In this document: in pieces, positions 24,091 through 36,975 of the stretch
How the letters are laid out: each line of letters opens with the position of its first letter
Numbering within the stretch: position 1 is the first letter of the stretch
DNA from: Chamaecrista fasciculata
Taxonomy: Eukaryota; Streptophyta; Magnoliopsida; Fabales; Fabaceae
Length of the DNA stretch: 64,000 bases
Direction: 5' to 3'
NCBI GenBank assembly: GCA_003254925.1
Contig: QANZ01029883.1
Span: 104,883-168,882 of the forward strand
Program-made: the position numbers and the translations under genes
Notes under the pieces: generated by a model
The model's database searches: none
Seen by the model: only the letters and a program-made list of their open reading frames with translations
What the model was told of the DNA's origin: nothing

Positions 24091-26909
24091 ATTTGTTTAA
24101 GCCACACATTTCCTGCTGTTTGTTTATTTATATATTTTGGGGGTAAAGCAAAAATCCTGTTTTTGATGAATACTTTGAAGAAAGACAAATGTGTTTTATT
24201 ATACATTGATATACCAACAAAACCATGCTCAAACTAAATCTTGAATGCTCAATTCCCATTGGATGGAATGAGTCAGGAGGATTCGAATTCTTAATTAAAA
24301 TATTACACTAATGTCTTAATTTAAATTGAAAATGTAATCTTGAAATTCAAAATGCAAAATCAAATCTTGCACTCCACTCTCCAAGAATGCGCCACCTCCT
24401 ATTATCCTTTTATAGGAATTTAATAAATAAGATAACAACCCTAACTCTTAGGAAATTATCATAATCTTATTAATATCCTTAACAAATTGAATTAAAATAT
24501 TACCCTAATATCTTAATTCAAATTTGAATCTTGAATTCAAAATCAAATCTTGAATTCAAATTTAAATCTTGAATTCAAATTAACAAAATCACATTTTATT
24601 AATTAGATCCAAGTGAGGCGTCACCCTCATTATCTTATCCTGAGAATTTAATAAATCAATAATCCCCTAACTTTTAGGACGCTTAGCCAATTCATTATTC
24701 CCTAATATTTTAAATAAGAATCCAATTGTAAATATATTAATCAAATTAACTATTTAACAATTAGTATATTTAAACTTGTCTAACAAATCTAAATATTACA
24801 AATGTAGATTTTATTCAAGACAAGACTTCATGTCCTATGACACTCAACTATGTCTTAAATTGTGTCACTAAAGTGACTCACGAATTAAACCATAATTCGT
24901 GTCTCATTACAGTATCTTGATCCTGCTCATGTGTGACCCACCAGGCATCACGTGAAGTAGGCAGCAAGCCATCTCTATGACTCACAAGTCGAGAGCGGAC
25001 TCTAGCAAGCCATCATGACTACCCAAAACACGTGAGTTATCGCTTTAACATCAACGACTTGTGCAAAAGCACCACTATTGTCACAATACAAGGTTATAGG
25101 ATCAGCAATGGTCGGAACCACACCAAGCTCAGCAATGAACTTCCTCATCCATACAGCCTCCTTTGCTACATCTAATGCTGCTATATACTCGGCCTCTGTT
25201 GTAGAATCAGCAATCATGCTCTGCTTGGAACTCTTCCAACTCAAGCTGCCACCGTTCAGGAGAAACACGTATCCAGACTGCGATTTAAAATTATCTTGGT
25301 CGGTTTGAAAACTGGCATCTGTGTAACCAATTACACAAAGCTCTTCATCAATTCCGCCGTAAACCAAGAATTCATCCTCAGTCCTTCTTAAGTACTTAAG
25401 GATGTTTTTTACAGCGGTCCAATGATCCTCACCAGGGTCTTGTTGGAACCGGCTCGTCATGCTCAGGGCAAATGACACATCTGGTCGAGTACACAACATG
25501 ACATACATGATGGATCCTATTGCCGAGGCATAAGGGATGCCACTCATGCGCCCTCGCTCATCAAGTGTCTTGGGACACTGATTCTTGCTCAAGCCTAAAC
25601 CATGATTCATCGGTATGAATCCCTCCTTGGAATTCTGCATACTGAACCGTTTCAGTACCTTATCTAAGTATGTACTCTGACTCAATCCAAGAAGCCTTCG
25701 AGATCTATCTCAATCCAAGAACCCCATTAAGTCACACAATAAAACTTGTGAATGACCAAACTCAAAACAATGAGGCGAAAGCCCAACCCTACATCATCAA
25801 GGCCCATCAAACACGTGTAGCTTGGGCTATCACCGCATCCAATAAACCAAGATTTCAATAAGGCATTGCGTTGAATCTTCCATTCACCCGTGTCTCCTCA
25901 ATATAAAAGTAGATACGTGTAGCTTGGGCTATCACCGCTCCACAATGATCAAGATTTTAACAGGGTGTTTTATTGATGGCATTAAAACTTAAGATTTTAT
26001 AAGGGTTCAATTTTAAATTCAATTTTGGTTCAATTTTAAATCCAATTTTAAAATTAAATGAGTGTGCCAAGTGTTTATCCCCCATGTATCATATACATAT
26101 AAACACATGCACGAATTTTGTATCTCATACAAAATCCTACGCTCATATCGTATACGTGGTTGTGCGTAAATATATAAAACTGGCATGTTAAAAATGCGAC
26201 CCCCTAATCATGCATCTAGCGCCAATTTGCATCACATACAAAATTAAACGCATAAAAAGACCGTGTTTGGATATGACTCATCTACCCTAAATTCCCTCAA
26301 GCCAATGAGAGAATTTTCTAAAAAAAAAGAAAAGTTACATTGGGAAACCTCATTTGAACATATGAGGGAAGTAAGATGAGAAAAGAAATTTTACATCCAG
26401 AATTTAAGGAGACGACACGCAAGCCGTATTTACCAAAATAAGACCTAGAGACATATCTAACACCATAGTTAAACATACATGAACAATTCATATATATATA
26501 TATATATATATACTGAATCAACATTCAACAACACACACAAAAAAAAAAATTGATTGTGTTCAATTAGGGTTTGTGCAATTAACATGTCTTTCTTGAAAAA
26601 TAAGTCTTGCATCAATAATTCAAAATTTCAAGAATCATATTCAAGAAATCGAATTTATTGACCCAAAATTTATAAATTCACAATTTACAATTTTCAGCCA
26701 AGACCTAAACTTTTCAAGAAAATTTTTAAATCAATCAAATTGATTACCTTATGTATCAAATACATAAATTTGCACCATTCTTAGATTCGATTAAAAAACG
26801 TGTGGTGGAAAAACGCAAGATTTGAGCAAACCGAATGAAAAACGGCAAACATACAAACATACATCAACATCTACATTCACAAAACTAGCATAAACACACA
26901 GATAACGTG

Positions 26910-26921
26910 GCTCTGATACCA
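26910..26921 (-). other. tRNA-iMet primer-binding site of the Angela-type element
   Basis: TGGTATCAGAGC on the minus strand, directly abutting the TGTTGG end of LTR B. It fixes LTR B as the 5' LTR of this internal region. Confidence 0.85.
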
Positions 26922-26922
26922 C

Positions 26923-29085
26923 TGTTGGAGATTATAGAGCGAGCGCATCGGAAAAACTGCAAAATTAAAATTTTCGCAAAAACCAAATAATCTCCACCCA
27001 GGATCCACTATTAGTGTTTATACTAGCGAGAAAAGAAGTTTACCTAAATCAAACGGTTGCTTTGAAATTTGCGATTCCGAGAAGTCCACAGGTCCGTGTC
27101 CTTCCTCTGTCGGTAATCAACACGAACAGTTTGGCAGATACCCAGGTGCTAGCCTTCAATCTCTTCTCCAAGAGATTCCGGGAACCAATCTACAATCTTG
27201 AGTTCTCAAGAACACTTCTTGAAAACTCCAAGATTTGGTGGCACAGAACCAAGAATCAAATTCTTGGACACACAACTCTAAGGTTGTGCGACTTTCTCTC
27301 TCTATTTCACACAACTCGCCTAAACCCTTAAGCTTTTAGGGTTTTCACAAAACTCTCTTTCACCCACTTGGAATAGGCGAATTTTTCTCTCTCTCTTGGG
27401 CTAGGCGACTTGCTCTCTTTAAATAGGGAGAATCACATTCTCAACTCAGGAATATAGGGAATTACTAATTTTGATTATAAGATTACACTAATATTATAAT
27501 TCAAAATCAAAAGGCAATTTAAATTTAAATTTCAAGATCAAATCTTGAAAACTAAATCTTGAGTGCTCAATTCCCATTGGTTGGAATTAGTCAGGAGGAT
27601 TTGAATTCTTAATTAAAATATTACACTAATATCTTAATTTAAATTCAAAATGCAATCTTGAAATCCAAATTGCAAGATCAAATCTTGGACTCCACTCTCC
27701 AAGAATGTGCCACCTTCTATTATCCTTTTATAGAAATTTAATAAATAAGATAACAACCCTAACTCTTAGGAAGTTATAATAATCTTATTAATATCCTTAA
27801 CAAATTGAATTGAAATATTACCCTAATATCTTAATTCAAATTTGAATCTTGAATTCAAAATCAAATCTTGAATTCAAATTTAAATCTTGAATTCAAATTA
27901 ACAAAATCACATTTTATTAATTAGATCCAAGTGAGGCACCACCCTCATTATCTTATCCTTCAATATCAGAGAATTTAATAAATCAATAATCCCCCAACTT
28001 TTAGGAGACTTAGCCAATTCATTATTCCCTAATATTTTAAATAAGAATCCAATTGTAAATAGATTAATCAAATTAACTATTTAACAATTAATATATTTAG
28101 ACTTGTCTAACAAATCTAAATATTACAAATGTAGATTTTATTCAAGACAAGACTTCATGTCCTATGACACTCAACTATGTCTTAAATTGTGTCACTAAAG
28201 TGACTCACGAATTAAACCCTAATTCGTGTCCCATTATAGTATCTTGATCCTACTCATGTGTGACCCAGCAGGCCTCACGTGAAGTTGGCAGCAAGTCATC
28301 TCTATGACTCACAAGTCGAGAGCAGACTCTAGCAAGCCATCACGACTACCTAAAACACGTGAGTTATCGCTTTAACATCAACGACTTAACCTTAGTACCA
28401 CCTTATCATAATCCCTATTGTCACACGATATTTTGGTCACGAATAAGGCACGGGAAAGTCATCCTTAATCCAAACCATAACTTTCTCGATTCCTTGAGTT
28501 AGTCCCATTTCCTTGTGTGGCCACACATTCCTTGGACAGACTCATCGAGGGACCCAGTTAAATATCTCTCAACTTAATGAGGGACAAAATTCCTTCTTGG
28601 TCAACCACATTCCTCAGCACGGAAAACAACTAAACTCGTACCTAACCTGTATGGCTACCCTGTTACGGGCAACGTTGGACTAGGCCAAAGTTCAGCATCT
28701 ACAACGCCGGAATAGTCAAGACCTCAGGTCTAAGGGCATCGTGATAGGTGTACAAGAGAGGCTAGCTCAGGACTAAACCCATGCAGGACTCTCCGAGTCA
28801 GTCCAGCAACTTGTAATCCTTTACATAATTGCACCATGACTCTCGAAAAGCATCTCATGCGTGTATCTCTATACATCGAAGTCATGCTGGTCTTAGTTCA
28901 TTCACGTTCCCACGTGGATAATTGACCATGGACAGTTTAGAATAATTATTTCATAATTAATCACGGATTGTTATCACAGTAAACATGCTAATAATATGAT
29001 AACGACACAATTTATCATCCATAAATCAGTCAAACAATATGTTCATACACATAAAATGATTGGCCCTAGGGCACAATCTGCATCA
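26923..29085 (-). repeat. LTR B of the Angela-type element
   Basis: About 2.16 kb. On the minus strand it begins TGATGCAGATTGTGCCC and ends ATAATCTCCAACA. It is a full-length match to LTR A and, in inverse orientation, to the solo LTR at 10177. Confidence 0.85.
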
Positions 29086-29115
29086 GAAATGCCTACTCAC
29101 CCCAAAAGAAGTCTG

Positions 29116-31291
29116 TGTTGGGAAATTATAGAGCGAGCGCAGCGGAAAAAGGTAAAAATTAAAATTTTTGCATAACCCTATAATTTCCTTCCAGGATCCA
29201 CTAAATGTGTTTATACTAGAAAAGGAAAGATGTATACCTAATCAGATGGTAGCTTTGAAACTCGCGAATCCGAGAAGCCCACGAACTTGTATTCTTCCTC
29301 TGCCGTTGATCCACACGAACAGTTTGGCAGATACCCAAGTGCTAGCCTCCAATCTCTTCTCCAAGAGAATGCGGGAACCCAATCTACGAATCTTGAATTT
29401 TCAAGAACACTTCTTGAAAACTCAAGAGCCAGTGGCACACAAGTCAAGAACAAGTTTCTTGATCACACACAAGCCCTAAACTATTTAGGGTTTAGTCAAG
29501 TCTCACTTTCTCTCTCTAGGAAAGTCGAGTTTCTCACTCTCTCTAGGCTATGCGATTTTTCTCTCACATATATAGGTCCAGTCGACTTTGGTGTGTACTT
29601 TATATATATATATATATATATATATTTTCTCATTCCTAAAATTAGGGAATCCCTAAAATGTTAAATATAATAATTTTGTTAATTTTATATTTAGGGAATT
29701 ACAAATCTTGATTTATAAAATTACATTAATATTATAATTCAAGATAATAGGCAATCTTAATTTAAATTTCAAGATCATATCTTGAAACTAAATCTTGAAT
29801 GCTCAATTCCCATTGGTTGGAATGAGTCATGAGGATTTGAATTCTTAATTAAAATATTACATTAATATCTTATTTAAAATTCAAAATGCATTCTTGAGAT
29901 TCAAAATGCAAGATCAAATCTTGCACTTGACTCCACCAAGAATGCGCCATCCCCTAGTCATTTTATAGGAATTTAATAAATAAAATAACAACCCTAACTC
30001 TTATGAAGTTATAACCAACTTATTAATTTCCCTAACAAATTGAATTAAAATATTACCCTAATATCTTAATTCAAATCTGAATCTTGAATTCAAATTCAAA
30101 TCTTGAATTTAAATTAACAAAACATTTTTATTAATTAAATCAAGATTGAGGCGCCACCCTCTATCTCTTGTTGTCCAATATTAAAGAATTTAATAAATCA
30201 ATAATCCCCTAACTTTTAGGAAGCTTATTAAATTTATTATTCCCTAATATTTTAAACAAGAATTCAATTGTAAATAGATTAATCAAATTAACTAGTTAAC
30301 AATTAATATATTTAAACTTGTCTAACAAATTTAAATATCACAAATGTAGATCTTATTCAAGACAAGACTTCATATCCTAGACATTCAACTATGTCTTAAA
30401 TTGTGTCACTAAAGTGACTCACGAATTAAACCATAATTCGTGTCCCATTATGGTATCTTGATCCTGCTCATGTGTGACCCAGCAGGCCTCACGTGAAGTT
30501 GGAAGCAAGCCATCTCTATGACTCACAAGTCGAGAGCGGACTCTAGCAAGCCATCACGATACACGTGAGTTATCGCTTTAACATAAACGACTTAACCTTA
30601 GTACCACCTTGTCATAATCCCTGTTGTCACACGATATTTTGGTCATCGATAAGGCACGGGAAAGTCATCCTTAATCCAAACCATAACTTTCTCGATTCCT
30701 TGAGTTAGTCCCATTTCCCTGTGTGGCTACACATTCCTTGGACAGACTCATCGAGGGACCCAGTAAAATATCTCTCAACTTAATGAGGGACAAAATTCCT
30801 TCTTGGTCAACCACATTCCTCAGCACGGTAAACAACCAAACCCGTACCTAGCCTGTATGGCTACCCTGTTACGGGCAACGTTGGACTAGGCCAAAGTTCG
30901 ACATCTACAACGCCGGAATAGTCAAGACCTCAGGTCTAAGGATATCGTGACAGGTGTACAGGAGAGGCTAGCTCATGACTAAACCCATGCAGGACTCTCC
31001 AGGTCGGTCCAGCAACTTGTAACCCATTACATAATTGCACCATGACTCTCGTGAAGCATCACATGCGTGTATCTCTATACACCGAAGTCATGCTGGTCTG
31101 AATTCATTCACGTTTCCACGAGAATAATCGACCAGGGACAGTTTAGAATAATTATCACATAATTAATCAGGGATTGTTATCACAGTAAACATGCTAATAA
31201 TATGATAACGACATAATTTATCATCCATAAATTAATCAAGTAATATGTTCAAACATATAAAATGATTGGCCCTAGGGCACAATCTCCATCA
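29116..31291 (-). repeat. LTR A of the Angela-type element
   Basis: About 2.18 kb. On the minus strand it begins TGATGGAGATTGTGCCC and ends TAATTTCCCAACA. It is separated from LTR B by only 30 bp. A TA microsatellite lies at about 29600-29625. Confidence 0.85.
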
Positions 31292-31777
31292 TTCTGAAGG
31301 GGAGAAGGTTGCCTAATATGTACATATATATAGAGTTAGAAAGCCCTTTAACTAAGCGATGTGAGACTTCAACACGCCCCCTCTCACACCTAACATAGGA
31401 GTGTGAAACCAACGGGTTATTCCTAGGGTAGCCCATAACAAGGCTTATCCATCCATAATGCCCAAACCTTGCTTTGATACCATGTTGAAAATTAGATAAT
31501 AAAATTTGTATTATTATCGGTACTAAACAAAAAGTTTTACAACGTCTTAAATTATAGAAAATATTCTTAATCAAATTAGGAACTCGAAACATACTTTGAA
31601 AAGAAAATAGCCAAAGAAATCTAATCTAATCTAATCTAATCCTATTTGATAAAGATAATGATAAATAAATAAAATTCTAATATAAAAATCATAATAAGGT
31701 AAGATAATTTTAATCCTTAGAGATAATAATCAAATAAAAAAATAAAATAATTTTAGATAATTCTAGATTTCTCAACA
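31292..31777 (-). mobile_element. Second Ty1/copia remnant: LTR plus leader
   Basis: LTR of 295 bp at 31483-31777, beginning TGTTGAGAAATC and ending TTTTCAACA on the minus strand. It is followed by a primer site TGGTATCAAAGC (31471-31482) and about 180 bp of leader. LTR A of the Angela-type element abuts the leader. No coding part remains. A TCTAA repeat lies at about 31620-31641. Confidence 0.7.
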
Positions 31778-33344
31778 ATCTTGAATGTATTTTACATAGT
31801 TAAGGTATTTCATATTATTGAATGTATTTTACCAAAAAATATTGGCTTTTGTTTCTTTATCAATTTTAAAAGTAGTTAAGACTTTAAAAAAATAGCTTAA
31901 TTTAAATCTATTTTCTTTAATACTAATAATAAATGTTGAAACTAGCGGCGGTTTGTAAACCGTCACCAAACTATAATTGCATTTTGAGCATTTTATCAAT
32001 TTATAATGTATTCCTCTCAGGTTTTGAGTGTTTAATATTATCTAACATTTCCCTTGAGATTTTACATGTCTTTCTACATGCAATTGTAGGTTTTAAAGAG
32101 TCAAAGACTGAAGGATTGAAGTGGAAGAAGCCCAGAATCGAAGTTGAATCAAGTTGGGAGCGAGGCGGTGAAGAAACTTCACTTGTGTGACCTTTGTCGT
32201 TGGCTTCATTAGATAATATTTGGCAAACCCCATATTCTAGTGAGCATCCATTAACCTTTGCCGGATAAATCATCCGACGCAACATCCATCGAACACACAA
32301 AAAAACTGATTTTGAAGTGGATCCGACCCAATTAGTCTCTTAACTTAAGTTACCCGATTCTTAAACTTTAGGACTGAAAAATCGCCCTATTTTCTGGCTC
32401 TAATCAGCCCCCTCTCATTATGATTCATCACTCACTCCATGTGCGTCATTCTCTCCACATTTCTCTCACGCCTCCACCACCATCTCTTCACCATCCTTCT
32501 TCATCTTCATCCTTCAAGTTGATCTCCATGGCTAGGGAGCTTGGGTTTGAGTTGCTCCACCATATAAGCAGCTAGGAGGCATGACTTGGAGCTTGCATGA
32601 TATGACTTGAGCATCAGACACCATTAGGGTGTTTTTCAATTTCTATCTTGTTATTGTATTAGCTAGGAATGATGTTTAGTTGTTTAACTTCATGGATTCT
32701 TTAATGTAGACATGATTCTTGTTGATTCTAGAAATTTGATTTATATTTGACACACATTTTGATTAAATGTGATGATTCTTAGTTCTAAGTTCTTATTATA
32801 TTGTTGATTGTGTGTTAATCCTAGTTGATGATGGTTAATTATTGACTTAATTAACTCTAAGAATCAAGTTCATTAAATTACATTGTGGATTAATTGATTA
32901 GGTTGATTCGTCACTTGTTTAAGAGTTAATTAATTGAGTTAATGAATCCATTTATGAATTTTCATGGAAATTGTAATTTAGTCCCTCAAATGAGTTTTCC
33001 TATACATTTTGGTATGCGATGATAGCCGTTAGTTCGAAGTTTTGAGTATTTTTCCATCTTTTGTCACTCTTTTTATACTTTTCTTGTTTGCATTTTGGTC
33101 TTTGAGTTGTAGTTTCTCATAGTCTTTTAATCAAATCAATTTAAAATTTGTTTTGACATAGTATAGTGTATAGTTTTTCCTTTTTACCATTCCGGCTTAC
33201 TTTGAACCGCTCTCTACTCCACATCCAGGGAGTTCTCAAGAGATATAAAACAAGCAAATTTCATTTTACTACATTTTAGTCAGTTGTTTTTACACGCTCG
33301 AGACAAACGTGGTCACTAATATTCAAATAAAAAACTTCAAATGT
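31778..33344. other. Unclassified repeat-like DNA
   Basis: No convincing protein. The stretch 32090-32700 (ACTGAAGGATTGAAGTGGAA..., GGAGCTTGGGTTTGAGTTGC, then CTATCTTGTTATTGTATTAG) has a style seen in LTRs and leaders of large Ty3/gypsy elements, but no primer site or paired LTR is visible. A gypsy LTR fragment is only a guess. Confidence 0.3.
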
Positions 33345-33499
33345 AAAAAAGATTGACCCTGTTGGTAAGGAGTCAATTCATAACCCACAAGATCGTGAGT
33401 TTGAATCCCGTTGTTGATGTGAGAGCTTGAGGCATGCCTTGGCTTTGGTTGGACTCTAGGGCCCAACTCACATAAACTTTTTCTTTACAAAAAAAAAAT
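33345..33499 (+). mobile_element. tRNA-derived SINE
   Basis: About 150 bp with a Pol III A-box-like GTTGGTAAGGAG (about 33361-33372), a B-box-like AGTTTGAATCCC (about 33400-33411), a short body (GGCATGCCTTGGCTTTGG) and an A-rich tail grading into AATAATAATAA. This is the plan of plant tRNA-derived SINEs. Target duplications are not clear. Confidence 0.65.
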
Positions 33500-33930
33500 A
33501 ATAATAATAAACTTGAAATAAAGATAATAAAATACTTAGATCTTTTAATTACAATGTTCATAAAAAATGTAAAACTATAATAAGGTTATAAAAGAAAATA
33601 AAAATTATTAAAATAAACTCATAATCAATTGAGTGGTTAAAGTGATTTGCAGATAATCCTATCTAATTTCACTCATTTACTAAATAAATTCATAATCAAC
33701 AATCTGTCGAATCCCTAAAAAATGCTTATATTGGTTGGCCTTATATTATGATGCTCCATTTTTTATTTATACCCAAAGCTTCAAATTAGACCCTTATATA
33801 TGGGGTAAATTTCAAATTGGCTACTTATATTTCCTTTTATTTTAGATTGATTTTATATATTTTTATAATTTCTCAAATTAGTCCAAAAAATGCTAATGTG
33901 GTCATATATCTCTTGTTTCAAGTTCAAATT
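33500..33930. repeat. AT-rich DNA with a diverged repeat arm
   Basis: About 33715-33890 is a direct, diverged copy of 7785-7927 (shared phrase GGCCTTATATTATGATG). The rest is AT-rich with nothing recognised. Confidence 0.55.
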
Positions 33931-33943
33931 CGACAAACTAGAG

Positions 33944-34110
33944 TAGGGGTGTGCATCGTTTCGGTTCGGTTTGCCTAATTTTTTGAACCGAACCGATGCA
34001 ATTGGATGACCAAAATAGACATCCAATTCATCTAGAAAATTTTGGACAACCAAATAATTGATTTAGTTTGGTTCGATCGGTCGGTTTGTAGTATTTTTTT
34101 TTAAAAAAAT
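33944..34110. mobile_element. Truncated element with TAGGGGTGTGCA end
   Basis: A TAGGGGTGTGCATCG terminus followed by CGGTTCGGTTTG and an inverted AACCGAACCGATGCA. It resembles the element at 5050-6025. No matching right end is found, so it is a one-ended fragment, probably hAT-like. Confidence 0.5.
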
Positions 34111-34813
34111 TGGGATGTCAAAACTTATAATTTCATACTAATTATATATATGTTGATAACTATATCAGTATTATCAAAAAATTACATTGAATACTATATC
34201 GTTTAACTTTCATAACAAAAACTACCGCCAAACCTATATATAATATATTACTTGAATAAATACTACATAATCACAACTCAATCATTTTTCATAATTAAAA
34301 TTTTTTATCAATTATATGTATTTTATTTTAAATTTTTCAATCGTTTTATAGGAGTGTGTCCTTGGAAGATGATAATATGAACCCCAGAAGACAGCAAACC
34401 TCGTGTGTTCTTTATTTATGGTAGTCCAAATCATTTGACAAAATTGTACATATCAAACAAGTTGCGAGTGTAATTATTCCAATCAAGAATATCAAACAAG
34501 AAAAGACTTAAAGACTAGTTTGTAGTTTCTATGGAGAGCTCGGTCTTCTTTTCATTTCACTTGGACACAATCTTGGTTGAATAAAAAGTGTCCCACTTTA
34601 GATTTTAATAATTTTTGTATGGCGTACTACTATTTCAATAGTATAATCATTTTCCTTTCTTCACCTACTTTGTTATTTGAACAATTATTATTTCTTTCTA
34701 TTTATTTTATTCTTATCATATTCCTATCTTCTATATATGTTCTTATCATTTTTAAAGTAAATATATATCGAGTGAGCTCAAATCTATAATATCCTACATC
34801 TATATTTTTTTAA

Positions 34814-35212
34814 GGGTAAATTATACTTTGGTACCCTGTGGTTTGACCCTATTTCACTTTGGTACCCTGTGGTTTGAAACTTGACACTTTGGTACCCTGT
34901 GGTATTCTCCATTAACACTTTGGTACCCTTTGGACTTATTTTGTAATTTTAACCACAACAAATTTTGCAAAAATTACATAATGACCCCAAAAAATTTTCA
35001 AAAAATTACAAATAGGTCCCTGGATACATATTATATAGGGATTAAAATGAAAAATTTAAAATTTTTTTGGGGTCAATATATAATTTTTGTAAAATTTATT
35101 ATGGTTAAAATTACAAAATAGGTCCAAAGGGTACCAAAGTGTCAAGTTTCAAACCACATGGTACCAAAGTGAAACAGGGTCAAACCACAGGGTACCAAAG
35201 TGTAATTTACCC
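34814..35212. mobile_element. MULE-type MITE 1
   Basis: 399-bp near-perfect palindrome starting GGGTAAATTATACTTTGGTA and ending ACCAAAGTGTAATTTACCC. The flanking 9-mers are TTTTTTTAA (34805-34813) and TTTTTTAAA (35213-35221), one base apart. Copy B has the empty site near 44013. A 9-bp duplication is the Mutator hallmark. No coding capacity. Confidence 0.88.
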
Positions 35213-36121
35213 TTTTTTAAAATTGTAAATTAGGAGATTCGATCTTATTTGAGGTAGAAGCTTGTTATTATCTAATTAAGTATTTAAACTGAACCAAAAA
35301 TATGCATAATTGTTTCTTTTAGACTAATATTTGAATTTTAATTTCTTCTCGACAGACTAAATAGTAAAATTTATTTTTCATGGTGCAAACCTAAATTTAG
35401 AGTGTAGAGTGCCCTTCCAACACATGTTCCTACCATTATTTTTAGTCACTAAAAGATCTTTCCCTCTTGATTTGCTTTTAATTGATTAAACAAATTATTT
35501 AAAAATCCTATTTTTTTAATAAACTAACAATTTGATCTTTAAAAGATCATCGAGTTAACAATTCGATGTTTTAAAGATTGAAATATATATTTATTTATGA
35601 AAAATATTTTAATGGAAAATGCTTTGGTCTTTGAGAAATTGAAATGATAGACTATTTAGTCAATAAAAAATGATTAATAAATATGTGATTTTGATATTTC
35701 ACGGGCTAAACTGTATATGACAAACTTTTAGAAACCTGGTTGTCAGTTCAATGATCTTTCAATAACCGAAGTGTTAATTTACTCTTTCTTTCTTTCTTAT
35801 GAGTTTACATATATCTATTATATGGAAACTCTTTTGACAATATCAATAATTGTTATTAAATTTTTTTTATATGTAATTACATTTAAACTATAAAAACTAA
35901 TCAGAATTAATACTATTTAATTGGTGGAAATGTCACATGTAATATCATTAATGTAAAATATATAGTGCTCTGAGAATTTTTGTCAAATATTAATTTCTAC
36001 TAGGAAAATATGTCACTCATTCATATCACAACTTCTGTCTTCTGTCACAGCGTAATGGAAGTCACCATATTAAATTATGCAGAATGATTTGTATAAAAAA
36101 AATTATGCATCCTTATAATTT

Positions 36122-36491
36122 GGGTAAATTACACTTTGGTACCCTATGGTTTGACCCTATTTCACTTTGGTACCCTGTGGTATTCTCCATTAACACTTTG
36201 GTACCCTTTGGAGCTATTTTGTAATTTTAACCATAACAAATTTTGCAAAAATTACATATTGACCCCAAAAAATTTTCAAAAAATTACAAATAGGTCCCTG
36301 GATACATATTATATAGGGACTAAACTGAAATATTTAAAATTTTTTTGGGGTCAAAATGTAATTTTTGTAAAATTTATTATGGTTAAAATTACAAAATAGC
36401 TCCAAAGGGTACCAAAGTATGAATGGAGAATACCACAGGGTACCAAAGTGAAATAGGGTCAAACCACAGGGTACCAAAGTGTAATTTACCC
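36122..36491. mobile_element. MULE-type MITE 2
   Basis: 370-bp inverted repeat of the same family as MITE 1, lacking one of its internal CTTTGGTACC units. Perfect 9-bp target duplication TTATAATTT at 36113-36121 and 36492-36500. The empty site is in copy B near 44890. Confidence 0.92.
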
Positions 36492-36717
36492 TTATAATTT
36501 TGTACATATATATTAGTTCCTATATCATACTCATCCTTATAGTTTCATGAAGTTTAATTTTTTTATTGATTTTCGCAATATATATGCATGCTACGAATAA
36601 TAAGGTAAGTTGATCATACTTCAAATATATGAAAAATCAAATTAATGAGTATTCCAATTATATCTCACTAAATTTAGTATCTCAAACTATTCTAATTACT
36701 AGACTATCAAATATGTT

Positions 36718-36975
36718 TAAGGTAAAAACACATAGACCAAGGAAATGATTAGCTCACCTAAAATGAAGAGAAAAATGAGGTAAAAAGACTAAACTATCCC
36801 TATTAAATTACTAGAAAAATGTTTATTCATTTATGACTCTACTATATTTAATAGGGATAGAATGGTAAAAGAATAATTAATGCTCTCTTGAAGTTATAAA
36901 ACATCAGATATTTTGGAATAAAAAAAGTTCTCCAGAAAAGCAGATATTCAGGAACGGAGGGAGTACAAGATTGGT
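36718..36975. mobile_element. Small insertion with a Stowaway-like end
   Basis: About 250 bp present in copy A and absent from copy B (compare 45110-45128). Its right edge reads GAACGGAGGGAGTAC, the inverted form of the CTCCCTCCGTTC terminus of plant Stowaway MITEs. The left end lacks a matching repeat, so it is probably truncated. Confidence 0.55.

Larger units (their letters stand above)
24228..31291 (-). mobile_element. Angela/BARE-type Ty1/copia remnant with three LTR copies
   Basis: Minus-strand element. Parts in transcriptional order: LTR A (29116-31291), a 30-bp spacer, LTR B (26923-29085), a tRNA-iMet primer site (26910-26921, complementary form TGGTATCAGAGC), an internal region of about 1.9 kb whose far end encodes RT/RNase H (about 25050-25690), and a partial LTR (about 24228-25050). 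The protein reads YLDKVLKRFSMQNSKEG, GIPYASAIGSIMYVMLCTRP, then GYTDASFQTD, closely matching the BARE-1/Angela lineage, which also has LTRs near 2 kb. It is broken; most of the internal coding region is absent. AT-rich direct repeats (AATCTTGAATTCAAAT) lie inside each LTR. Confidence 0.85.

Noticed and set aside
27014-29664. Reading frames of about 100 codons in the Angela-type LTRs
   Set aside because: They occur in non-coding LTR sequence, are not kept in the same form between LTR copies and resemble no protein.
31933-32300. Possible small gene with 85- to 99-codon frames on both strands
   Set aside because: Overlapping frames on both strands, no recognisable domain and no splice support; left as unclassified repeat-like DNA.
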